Source: RHLJ01 sp048058975 (GTDB lineage Bacteria > Bacteroidota > Rhodothermia > Balneolales > Balneolaceae). From it: a DNA stretch of 64,000 nt. Positions 24,734-32,324 of this stretch are shown piece by piece. A program made the translations under genes and the position numbers. The stretch is from positions 1-64,000 of the forward strand of contig JBLLNP010000008.1 of the NCBI GenBank assembly GCA_048058975.1. The letters are read 5' to 3'. Each line of letters opens with the position of its first letter. Position 1 is the stretch's first letter. The notes beneath the pieces were generated by a model. That model saw only the letters and a program-made list of their open reading frames with translations. It was not told the DNA's origin and did not search any database.

Positions 24734-25177
24734 ATGCCGAAAACATTTAACTCTATATTGATACACGTAGTATTTAGTACGAAAGACCGTATTCCGTATC
24801 TGAATTGGAATATTAGAGGTGAAGTTTGTGAATGGATTAAGAAAGAAAGTTGGAATGCAGGAATAAACGTAGATACAGTTAATGGAATAGAAGATCACCT
24901 CCATCTGTTAATTAAACTCAAACCCACTCAAAGTACATCTGAAGTTGTGAAATGGATAAAAGGAAGCTCTTCATTTTGGCTCAATCAAAAATATAAATGG
25001 GAAGATAAGTTCGCTTGGCAGCAAGGGTATGGGGTTTTTTCTGTAAGTCAGAATGATATAGATCAGGTTAGAGCTTATATCTTCAATCAGGAGAAACACC
25101 ATAAAGACAGAACGTATGCAAGGGAGATTAAGGAATTAGTAAGAAGAGGTTCAATTACGCCTATTGCGAAGGAATGA
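24734..25177 (+). CDS. REP-associated / IS200-family Y1 transposase
   Basis: 147 residues from ATG 24734 (MPKTFNSILIHVVFSTKDR, the usual start); a GTG at 24710 would add eight residues. The HUH motif is EDHLHLL (two His) and the nucleophile is the Tyr of RAYIFNQ, matching the YxxxQ signature. WQQGYGVFSVSQNDIDQV and NQEKHHKDRTYAREIKEL are the well-conserved C-terminal part of COG1943. These enzymes cut and rejoin single-stranded DNA at palindromic REP elements. The gene appears intact and full length. Confidence 0.92.
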   Translation: MPKTFNSILIHVVFSTKDRIPYLNWNIRGEVCEWIKKESWNAGINVDTVNGIEDHLHLLIKLKPTQSTSEVVKWIKGSSSFWLNQKYKWEDKFAWQQGYGVFSVSQNDIDQVRAYIFNQEKHHKDRTYAREIKELVRRGSITPIAKE

Positions 25178-25187
25178 ATTTCTTCGC
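25166..25187. repeat. Degraded REP-like palindrome overlapping the transposase stop
   Basis: GCGAAGGAATGAATTTCTTCGC: six perfect outer base pairs with a changed centre relative to 24686-24707, followed by TTGTT. The transposase TGA lies in its loop, so the hairpin may also end the transcript. Confidence 0.6.
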
Positions 25188-25236
25188 TTGTTTACTTAAT
25201 AGCGTTACGAAGATTTAAGACTCTTCAGGTACACCA

Positions 25237-25258
25237 GCGAAGGGTTTCAACCCTTCGG
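25237..25258. repeat. REP-like palindrome downstream of the transposase, inverted copy
   Basis: GCGAAGGGTTTCAACCCTTCGG, which is the reverse complement of the 24686 copy except for its last base. With the upstream copy it frames the transposase gene. Confidence 0.8.
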
Positions 25259-25283
25259 TATTAAAGGGCAGTTAAAAGAGAAG

Positions 25284-25308
25284 TTCAAGAGAGAAGCACA
25301 GGTTGTAA
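25284..25308. repeat. 25-bp direct repeat, right copy
   Basis: Exact copy of 24628-24652. It ends one base before the stop codon of the leftward ATPase gene (CTA at 25310-25312). Confidence 0.9.
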
Positions 25309-25309
25309 A

Positions 25310-27301
25310 CTACTTTCCATTCGAAATATGAGTAAGTATTTCTACTGTGTCTTTTGGAATCATTGGATAGCATCGGCAAATTACACGAGTTAATTCTTTT
25401 TGAATTTTGCCCTCTCCTTCTTTTTGAATTAGGGCAGCTAAAACTTGATAAGTAGAAGTGAATTTCTCAACCAATTCATTGTGCTTTGACAATAAAAACC
25501 ATTCGGGAAGTTCAATACTTACACCATTTAAATATTTAATTGTTTTAGGTGTTTTTTTATTTAGTAAAACGGGGAAATTTTCTTCAACCTTCTGAAGTAT
25601 TTTGTCAGCAACAGATTGTAATTTATTTTCATCCAATTCTATTACTGAATAGGGACTTTCTTGTTCAGTTATTCCTGTGATTTTTTCAATTTCATGAGCT
25701 CCTTTTTCTTGAAAAAAAACTGCTAGGTAGATTGGGTCTAAAAGATAATTCTCAATCGTATATCTTTCGTTTTCACCATGTACTAGTGTATGTTCATTTG
25801 GTTTATGAGTCTTATCCCAATCAATAAGTCCATAAACAGTCTTATTACCCGCTTCTCGAAATTTTCTTGTTGTATTTAATACTAGATCAGAATTTCCCTT
25901 TCCCATTGGGTTGTCTATGAAATATAAAGGGGAGTTCAAAGAATGACCCTTTCGTTTTAGTGTATCAAATATCTTTCTAAAGTATTCACCATCAGTTTCA
26001 CTTTCTACAAAAACCTGTTTATGGTTTTTATAATCAATGCTGAGTGTTGGAATAGATCCGGTTAACAATTCTAAAGCTTTTTCTCTACCTATCCATTTGA
26101 GTGAGCAGTTACCAATATTATTTAGCTCAAAAATACTTTCATCTGGAGAGAGTGCTACAGTTGATGGTGAATGTGTTGTCAAGATTACTTTTACTCCCAG
26201 TTCCAGAACAAAAGTATCATATAAAGTTGAAATCAGAATATTTGTTAATTCCGGATGTAAGTGTGCATCGGGTTCATCTAAAAGAATCAAACTAGGGTAA
26301 GCTAAATTCCCTGCGCTATAGCTGGAAATAAAAAGCTTCATAACCAGACCAAAGATAATTTGTTCACCAGATGAAAGTTCTGATACTTCAATAATTTCGC
26401 CTGTGGATTTTTTTTGAAGTTTTGGACCAAACGGAATTGCTGGGTCAAAATCTTCTTCTCTAATTCCGATTACTTCATATTCTAGAACTGTCTTTCTAAG
26501 AAGGATATTGAACTTTTCCCAAGGGGCTATGCTTTGACTATTGTACTCATCTGGGTTGATTGATTGGTTTTTTTCTTTTTTCCCTTCTTTCCAAAAATAT
26601 CTTTGTTCATTTAGGTACCTGTTCATACTATAAGCATAGCAAATGTCAGAAAAACTATAATCAAATAAATTTTGGGATTCAAAAAGCCGTTTAGGTAAAG
26701 GTACCTTTAAAAAATCGGCCTCTTTTAAAGCAAGTAAGTCTTTTTCTAAATAGGTTGCTATATAAACTCCTAAACTGGTAGTAAAATTGACAGGGATAGA
26801 ATCTCCTAGGGTTTCAAAAAAATTATAGAAAAATCTCGTCGACTTAAACTCATATCCCGTTTTTTCATGTTTTACTGTTCCTTTTTTTGATTTTATAAAA
26901 CCACATTTTTCTGGTGATTCAAGAATTAGTTTTCTGTATTCAACCAATTTTTCTCTATCGATATCTAGAGTTTCGTATGTATCCACAATAGATTGAATAA
27001 ATACTTTAAAATTAATTGGAATTAGTGCCCATATTGAGAATTGTTCTTTTACAGTTCTCTCCCAAAAACTTCTAGTATTGTTGTAAAAGTTACTTGATTC
27101 AATCCCTTCAACTTGAATCATTTTTCTCTGTTTTGGAATCAGTGATGCTCTTTTTATGTTTGGATTATTAGCTTCTTTAAAGATATAAAGAAGCTGCGTT
27201 TTACCACTTCCATTTTTTCCAGTTATAACAGTAAAGTCCGGCAATTCTTCACTTTCAAAATCTCTTAACGATTTATACTCACCTGTTAATTTTATTTTCA
27301 T
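25310..27301 (-). CDS. ABC-type ATPase fused to a TOPRIM-like domain (OLD/PARIS-like), candidate phage defence
   Basis: 663 residues. ATPase part: Walker A GKNGSGKT at 28-35, a long insert, signature LSSGEQ at 309-314, Walker B LILLDEPDAHLHP at 338-350, and H-loop TTHSPS (His377). C-terminal part: FVESETDGEYF (Glu433), YGLIDWDKT (Asp494, Asp496) and RYTIENYLLDP (Glu517-Asn-Tyr), the order of acidic motifs in TOPRIM/DUF4435 domains. OLD-family nucleases and the AriA-AriB proteins of PARIS combine these activities in anti-phage systems. The DNA is visibly AT-richer than its neighbours (19 G+C in the 60 bases from 26701). It sits next to a mobile unit and has no second defence gene beside it. 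Confidence 0.82.
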   Translation of the reverse strand: MKIKLTGEYKSLRDFESEELPDFTVITGKNGSGKTQLLYIFKEANNPNIKRASLIPKQRKMIQVEGIESSNFYNNTRSFWERTVKEQFSIWALIPINFKVFIQSIVDTYETLDIDREKLVEYRKLILESPEKCGFIKSKKGTVKHEKTGYEFKSTRFFYNFFETLGDSIPVNFTTSLGVYIATYLEKDLLALKEADFLKVPLPKRLFESQNLFDYSFSDICYAYSMNRYLNEQRYFWKEGKKEKNQSINPDEYNSQSIAPWEKFNILLRKTVLEYEVIGIREEDFDPAIPFGPKLQKKSTGEIIEVSELSSGEQIIFGLVMKLFISSYSAGNLAYPSLILLDEPDAHLHPELTNILISTLYDTFVLELGVKVILTTHSPSTVALSPDESIFELNNIGNCSLKWIGREKALELLTGSIPTLSIDYKNHKQVFVESETDGEYFRKIFDTLKRKGHSLNSPLYFIDNPMGKGNSDLVLNTTRKFREAGNKTVYGLIDWDKTHKPNEHTLVHGENERYTIENYLLDPIYLAVFFQEKGAHEIEKITGITEQESPYSVIELDENKLQSVADKILQKVEENFPVLLNKKTPKTIKYLNGVSIELPEWFLLSKHNELVEKFTSTYQVLAALIQKEGEGKIQKELTRVICRCYPMIPKDTVEILTHISNGK

Positions 27302-27310
27302 GGCCTCTTC

Positions 27311-27344
27311 TTTTGTTCTTTGATTCCGAATCAGGGTATATTTG
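27311..27344 (+). promoter_or_regulatory. Bacteroidota-type promoter of the pyrC operon
   Basis: A -33-like TTTTG (27311-27315) and a -7 element TATATTTG (27337-27344), matching TAnnTTTG, separated by 21 bases. It lies 37 bases upstream of the pyrC ATG and just outside the 5' end of the leftward ATPase gene. Confidence 0.5.
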
Positions 27345-27381
27345 GCAAGCTAATAAATAATAAAGTTATCAATAAACAAAT

Positions 27382-28662
27382 ATGCTCCTCAAAAACCTTC
27401 GTCCTGTAAGTAAAAACCACAAAGGTGATGAAACCATTGATATTCGAATCACAGATGGCATTATTAAAGAAATTGGAAGTGGATTAAAAGAAGAGAAAGG
27501 AGAAGAAAGTCACGATTTTGGAGGAGCCTATGTGAGTCCGGGCTGGATTGATATGCATATTCACTTGCGAGAACCCGGCTATGAGCATAAAGAAACCATA
27601 AAAACCGGAACGGATGCTGCGGCTTTTGGTGGGTTTACAGCAGTTGCCTGTATGCCAAATACGAATCCTGCTACTCATACCCGCGATGTGGTTGAATACA
27701 TCATCAAGAAAGCTGAGAGTACTGCTGTAGATGTACACCCTATTGGTTGTGTGACCAAAGAACGAAAAGGGAAATCCATTGCCGAAATGGCCGATATGAA
27801 AGATGGGGGAGCGGTTGCATTTAGTGATGACGGCGATCCGGTGTATGATTCTCAGGTGATGAGAGTTGCACTGGAGTACTCATCTATGTTGGGAATGCCG
27901 ATTATTAATCACGAAGAGGATTTAGCACTTTCCCGTCCGGGACACATGAATGAAGGAAGAGTTTCAACACGCTTGGGATTAGATGGAACTCCCGGAATTG
28001 CAGAAGAAGTAATGATTGCCAGGGATATTTTACTGGCTGAATATACAGGAGGTCATATCCATGTAGCACACATCAGCACCAAAGAAGGGGTGGATCTGGT
28101 TCGCAAGGGGAAAGCTAAAGGCGTTAGTGTGACTACCGAAGTGTGTCCTCATCACTTTGATTTAACCGATGAGGAAATTGATCGGCAGAAGTTTGATACA
28201 AATTTCAAAATGCACCCGCCCCTTAGAACACAGGAAGATGTGGATGCTATGATCGAAGGTTTGGTGGACGGAACCATTGACGCAATTTGTACCGATCACG
28301 CTCCGCATGCCATTGAAGAGAAAGAGGTGGAGTTCATTTACGCTCCGAATGGAATTATTGGACTGGAAACAGCCTGGGCAATTTCAAACATGAGACTTTT
28401 CAAAACTAAAAAGCTGGATTTGCAGCAATTGGTAGAAAAGTTGAGCTATAATCCTCGTAAAATTCTGAATCTGGAAGAATTAAGTTTAGAGGAAGGAGCT
28501 AAAGCTAACCTGACCTTTTTCAATACCGATGAGGAATGGACTTTTGATAAAAAGAACGTCCGCTCAAAATCCAAGAATTCTCCGTATCTGGATAAAAAAC
28601 TAACAGGACGTGCAGTTGGGATTTTTAATAAGGGGAAGCTTGTATTAAGTCAGTTAAAATGA
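27382..28662 (+). CDS. pyrC: Dihydroorotase, class I
   Basis: 426 residues, the length of class I (Bacillus/Thermus-type) dihydroorotases. Zinc ligands are in DMHIHLREPG (HxH), INHEEDLALS, HIHVAHIST and CTDHAPHAIEEKE (catalytic Asp). It cyclises N-carbamoyl-aspartate to dihydroorotate in pyrimidine synthesis; pyrE is about 25 kb away at 52608. ATGA overlap with the following lipoprotein gene indicates an operon of pyrC, lipoprotein and tsaB. Confidence 0.95.
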   Translation: MLLKNLRPVSKNHKGDETIDIRITDGIIKEIGSGLKEEKGEESHDFGGAYVSPGWIDMHIHLREPGYEHKETIKTGTDAAAFGGFTAVACMPNTNPATHTRDVVEYIIKKAESTAVDVHPIGCVTKERKGKSIAEMADMKDGGAVAFSDDGDPVYDSQVMRVALEYSSMLGMPIINHEEDLALSRPGHMNEGRVSTRLGLDGTPGIAEEVMIARDILLAEYTGGHIHVAHISTKEGVDLVRKGKAKGVSVTTEVCPHHFDLTDEEIDRQKFDTNFKMHPPLRTQEDVDAMIEGLVDGTIDAICTDHAPHAIEEKEVEFIYAPNGIIGLETAWAISNMRLFKTKKLDLQQLVEKLSYNPRKILNLEELSLEEGAKANLTFFNTDEEWTFDKKNVRSKSKNSPYLDKKLTGRAVGIFNKGKLVLSQLK

Positions 28663-29420
28663 GAAAGAATTGGGTATTCCTTTATTTCTCATTCGCAATA
28701 ATTTGCTCCTGTACATTTAAGGAGGATTCGATAAATGAAAGTTCTTCAATTATTCAATCTGATGTCCAATTAAGAGATAGTATTGAACATGAAATTGATT
28801 CTCTTTCAATAGTATATAATAATAAAGCAGCAGAGTTATGGCCACAGCTATACCCTAATAGAATTCCTTTAGCATTTGCTTATTTAGATACAGCTTTAAA
28901 TTTAGATAGCACTAATATTCCCGCCCATAGCCATAAATTAATTCTTCTTCAGTCAACTGATTCAGTTAAAGCCAGAAACTATTTTTTTGAAATAGAAAAA
29001 CTATATCCGGAGCTTAATGTTAGTCCGTTCTTTTTAGGTATTATGAACGACTATTATGGTTACTCTGACAAAGCAAGGAAATATTATTTAGAAGTGCTTG
29101 AGTACTATAAAAATGTAAATCAGGACTCGCTCAATAATACTGAGGATATTCAATTTTTGGATGGGCTGGCCGAAGTCTATGTGATGCTTGAAGAAAGAGA
29201 AAAAGTTGATAGTGTTCTTCAAATAATTGAAAACGAGTTTCCTCTCGAGTTTAAACAGTGGTCAGTATTTTATAATGAGGGATCATTTAGAACCAAAAAA
29301 GGAATACTGGATAATTTTACGAATGGTTTTTATGAGTATGAAGATTATGATTTTTCGAAGGAAGTATTTACAGATACAAGCGACATGGTAATCATAGATA
29401 TTCAACCGAGAGAAAATTAA
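28659..29420 (+). CDS. TPR-like lipoprotein of unknown function
   Basis: 253 residues. Lipobox in FAIICSC (Cys18) and a Ser-rich linker, then helical repeats reminiscent of TPRs: IPLAFAYLDTALNLDSTNIPAHSHKLILL and DKARKYYLEVLEYYKN. It probably sits on the periplasmic face of a membrane. Overlaps pyrC by four bases and abuts the ATG of tsaB. Base composition is noticeably more AT-rich than pyrC, so it may be a later insertion into the operon. Confidence 0.75.
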   Translation: MRKNWVFLYFSFAIICSCTFKEDSINESSSIIQSDVQLRDSIEHEIDSLSIVYNNKAAELWPQLYPNRIPLAFAYLDTALNLDSTNIPAHSHKLILLQSTDSVKARNYFFEIEKLYPELNVSPFFLGIMNDYYGYSDKARKYYLEVLEYYKNVNQDSLNNTEDIQFLDGLAEVYVMLEEREKVDSVLQIIENEFPLEFKQWSVFYNEGSFRTKKGILDNFTNGFYEYEDYDFSKEVFTDTSDMVIIDIQPREN

Positions 29421-30077
29421 ATGCTTCTCGCCTACGAAACAGCTACTAATATTTGTTCGGTTTCTTTTCAGGATATAGATGGAAACATTGCTGAGAAAAG
29501 AATTCAGGGAAGAGGTGTTCATTCCGATCATGTATTTCTTTTTACGCAGGAATTTATGCAGGAACATGAATTTAAAATAGCGGATCTGGATGCTGTATTG
29601 GTGAGCAATGGCCCGGGTTCCTACACAGGGCTCAGAATAGCTGCGAGTGCACTCAAAGGATTACTTTTTGGTACAGAGGTCCCGCTTTTTGCTGCAAATA
29701 CTCTGGCTTCATTCGCTATAGGTGCAGAGGCTTCCGGAGGTACTATTCATTCCATCATAGATGCAAGAAGAACACACGTTTATTATCAGGCTTTTGAATT
29801 GGGAGATAAGCTCGTCAAAAAGTCAGAATTGGGAATTGTAGAGATTGCTGAGTTCCAGAAAAAAATTGCATCTGGAGACTGTATTATCGGGACAGGAATA
29901 CTCAGGCTAGATCAGGAGTTTTTAAAGGACATCAGAACTTTTGGAGAAGAAAAGATCCGAGCCAATTCGCTGCTAAAGCTTCTTACCATACCCAATTCTG
30001 GTGAATATTGTATAAAAACCAATCCTGAAGAACTCAACCCAAACTACATAAGTGCAGGACAGGTAAATAATTCGTAG
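29421..30077 (+). CDS. tsaB: tRNA threonylcarbamoyladenosine biosynthesis protein TsaB
   Basis: 218 residues. ASKHA fold with the family start LLAYETATNICSVS, VHSDHVFLFTQEF, and VSNGPGSYTGLRIAASALKGL. TsaB is a scaffold that binds TsaD and TsaE to make the t6A37 modification of ANN-decoding tRNAs. Its ATG follows the TAA of the lipoprotein gene without a gap. Confidence 0.95.
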   Translation: MLLAYETATNICSVSFQDIDGNIAEKRIQGRGVHSDHVFLFTQEFMQEHEFKIADLDAVLVSNGPGSYTGLRIAASALKGLLFGTEVPLFAANTLASFAIGAEASGGTIHSIIDARRTHVYYQAFELGDKLVKKSELGIVEIAEFQKKIASGDCIIGTGILRLDQEFLKDIRTFGEEKIRANSLLKLLTIPNSGEYCIKTNPEELNPNYISAGQVNNS

Positions 30078-30113
30078 TAAGTAAGTTCTCTGGAACAGCG
30101 AGTACTAAGAAGT

Positions 30114-31241
30114 CTAGTTAGAAAAGATAATCTTAATAAACTCTTTCTTAGACATTTTTCCTGTTTTCATTTTTGCCATGTGCACAAAAATGGTGTTTTT
30201 CGGATTCTTAAAAATGTCTAAATACAGACATAGGTTGATTGGTATCGAATTCATTTTCATGGACAAATACCGGGTTGCACAACCTACTGTGAATTCTGTT
30301 CTATTTCTAACACTATGCCACCAGAAAGGGGGATTGAAAAGCATGTCGCCTTCCTCCAAAGTGTATTTGTAAAATGGAACGTGAGACATAAAATCATAGC
30401 CATCAATAAGCTCCTTAAAAGCATCATCTTCTACTTGTTCCTGCATTTCAGAAACAGCGAATGAAGCATTTTGACTAACACTTGTTTGTAATACAGGCGC
30501 ATAAGAAGGATGTATGAAATGCCATTCTTTTCGTCCGGCAATATTCAGAAACATATTATCGCCACCTGCGCAGTGCATGGATGACCCGAGTTTCGAAGAC
30601 CGGGAAATGAACCATTGTACTAATACGTTTTTCTGTGCCTGAATACGATCAATTTCTTCACCAAAACACTTAGTCTGAAAGTCATCGTCTTCCAGAATGC
30701 CATAAAAGTTATTTATGTAATGATCTTCATACTCCGGCTTACTGAGAAAGTCTGAGAATGAGCTGGTAACCGTTGAAATATTTTGGCCTACTTTATTTTC
30801 AGAATTGATTTCTTTCTTTATTGATTTGACCTCAATATCCCCTTTGGTTTCAATAAAATTATCAATAGTAGCTTCTTCCAGAATAGGTGCATTTTTTAAA
30901 AAACCCTTAATTACTATGGGCATGTTTACGTTCTTTCTCCAGTATTGGAAAAAATCTTTGTCGAAGTGTTCAGCCTCTATATAAGGAATAGAAAAAGGTG
31001 AAGCGTAAGTTTCCGGGTTTTTCTTTTTAAGCTTAGCCACATTCTTTTCATGCAAACTGCGAAAACGTTTACCAATCCAAGTAGGATTTTCAATTTTTCG
31101 CATCACTTTTCCCTTTTCGTTTTTCTTAAGCGAAAAACCGAAAAGAAAATCAGCCATAAGGAGAATTGACCATCTTGTACCACTTAATCCGAACCTTCCC
31201 TTTGGTATCTCCGGATTATAGTCCTTCACATTTTCCAGCAT
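30114..31241 (-). CDS. JmjC-like cupin (Cupin_8) protein with altered iron motif
   Basis: 375 residues. A jelly-roll oxygenase fold is indicated by FQYWRKNVNMPIVIKGF, SSMHCAGGDNMFLNIAGRKEWHFI and LEEGDMLFNPPFWWHSV. In Fe(II)/2-oxoglutarate enzymes of this family the first block reads HxDxxxN; here it is His223-Cys-Ala225-Gly-Gly-Asp-Asn229, so the usual Asp is Ala. The distal His309 is present. Either the protein uses Asp228, is inactive, or has a two-His site as in 2OG halogenases. Single leftward gene between tsaB and accD. Confidence 0.8.
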   Translation of the reverse strand: MLENVKDYNPEIPKGRFGLSGTRWSILLMADFLFGFSLKKNEKGKVMRKIENPTWIGKRFRSLHEKNVAKLKKKNPETYASPFSIPYIEAEHFDKDFFQYWRKNVNMPIVIKGFLKNAPILEEATIDNFIETKGDIEVKSIKKEINSENKVGQNISTVTSSFSDFLSKPEYEDHYINNFYGILEDDDFQTKCFGEEIDRIQAQKNVLVQWFISRSSKLGSSMHCAGGDNMFLNIAGRKEWHFIHPSYAPVLQTSVSQNASFAVSEMQEQVEDDAFKELIDGYDFMSHVPFYKYTLEEGDMLFNPPFWWHSVRNRTEFTVGCATRYLSMKMNSIPINLCLYLDIFKNPKNTIFVHMAKMKTGKMSKKEFIKIIFSN

Positions 31242-31384
31242 TCTGTACCGTCTTTATTTTTTCGGTCTGAATATAAATCCAAAAGAGGAGAAAGTTTAAT
31301 CGTTAGAAAAATTATTCTCAGAATTCTCTTTCAACATTAACCCAAAGAATCTTTATTTTACCAAGAATTTGAAAAACGGAGTCT

Positions 31385-32230
31385 ATGTCCTGGTTTAAAA
31401 GAAAAGACGAAAACATTCAAACTTCTGAAAAGAAGGAAATGCCGGAAGGGGTATGGGTTAAAGTACCCACAACCGGAGAGACCATTCACCGGCGGGAATT
31501 GGAAGAGAATTTATTTGTGGATCCGCTGAGTGGCTATCACTTTCGTATTGGTAGTAAAGAGTATTTCAAAATTATTTTTGATGGGGGGAAGTTCAAAGAG
31601 GTAGCGAACAACATTATGCCTACCGACCCACTTAATTTTACTGATCGAAAAAAATATACCGACAGACTGGAAGAGTCCCAGAAAAAAACGGGACTGTCTG
31701 ATGCGGCACGGGTAGGCGTTGGTAAAATGAATGGGATTGAGCTTGTTGTTGGCTGTATGGATTTCGGTTTTATCGGTGGAAGCATGGGCTCGGTAGTTGG
31801 TGAGCGACTTGGAGTGGCCATTGATACTGCGCGCGAAAAGAAAATCCCGTTGATTATCATTTCTCAAACAGGTGGTGCTCGAATGATGGAGAGCGTTCTC
31901 AGTTTGATGCAAATGGCTAAAACTTCGGCCAAACTAGCTCAATTGGATGAAGAAGGAATTCCATTTATCTCTTATCTCACCAATCCAACCACAGGTGGTG
32001 TAACTGCAAGTTTTGCTATGCTTGGGGATTTCAATGTAGCCGAACCTGGAGCTTTAATTGCTTTTGCAGGGCCAAGAGTAGTCCGCCAAACCATTGGAAG
32101 GGATTTACCAGATGGATTCCAAACCGCCGAATATTTGCTGGAACATGGTTTCCTCGATTTCATTGTGGATCGAACCAGGATGAAGGAAAAGCTAACACAG
32201 CTTTTGAAGCTTATTCTTCATAAGAAGTAA
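31385..32230 (+). CDS. accD: Acetyl-CoA carboxylase carboxyltransferase subunit beta, zinc-ribbon cysteines absent
   Basis: 281 residues, collinear with E. coli AccD from MSW on. The crotonase-like core is intact: FIGGSMGSVVGERL, TGGARMMESVLSLMQMAKTSAAL-like stretch, NPTTGGVTASFAMLGD and FAGPRVVRQT. It transfers the carboxyl group from biotin to acetyl-CoA together with AccA. All four N-terminal zinc-ribbon cysteines (E. coli 27, 30, 46, 49) are replaced, by Val27, Thr30, Asp46 and Ser49, at exactly aligned positions, so the ribbon either folds without zinc or has lost its regulatory RNA/DNA-binding role. Confidence 0.95.
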   Translation: MSWFKRKDENIQTSEKKEMPEGVWVKVPTTGETIHRRELEENLFVDPLSGYHFRIGSKEYFKIIFDGGKFKEVANNIMPTDPLNFTDRKKYTDRLEESQKKTGLSDAARVGVGKMNGIELVVGCMDFGFIGGSMGSVVGERLGVAIDTAREKKIPLIIISQTGGARMMESVLSLMQMAKTSAKLAQLDEEGIPFISYLTNPTTGGVTASFAMLGDFNVAEPGALIAFAGPRVVRQTIGRDLPDGFQTAEYLLEHGFLDFIVDRTRMKEKLTQLLKLILHKK

Positions 32231-32262
32231 ATTCAGGCAATTCTCTTTAAAAAGATTTTCAC

Positions 32263-32311
32263 GTTAATTGTTATTCGTTAATTGTGGAGGCTTAAACGAA
32301 TAACAATTAAC
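32263..32311. repeat. 17-bp perfect inverted repeat between accD and obg
   Basis: GTTAATTGTTATTCGTT (32263-32279) pairs perfectly with 32295-32311 around a 15-base loop. The same GTTATTCGTTA words recur in the larger hairpin at 58607-58688. It fills most of the spacer before obg. Confidence 0.75.
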
Positions 32312-32324
32312 AAATAACGTAAGC

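Larger units (their letters stand above)
24628..25308 (+). mobile_element. RAYT/IS200-like insertion unit bracketed by 25-bp direct repeats
   Basis: Contains a Y1 transposase gene, three REP-like palindromes and exact 25-bp direct repeats at both ends. Removing one repeat and the interior restores a simple junction: the CDF stop followed one base later by the stop of the convergent ATPase gene. IS200/IS605 elements normally make no target duplication, so the repeat suggests an unusual insertion or a local duplication. Confidence 0.7.

Noticed and set aside
24628..27301. A composite transposon carrying the ATPase gene
   Set aside because: The 25-bp repeats bracket only the transposase unit; the right copy ends before the ATPase stop, so the ATPase lies outside.
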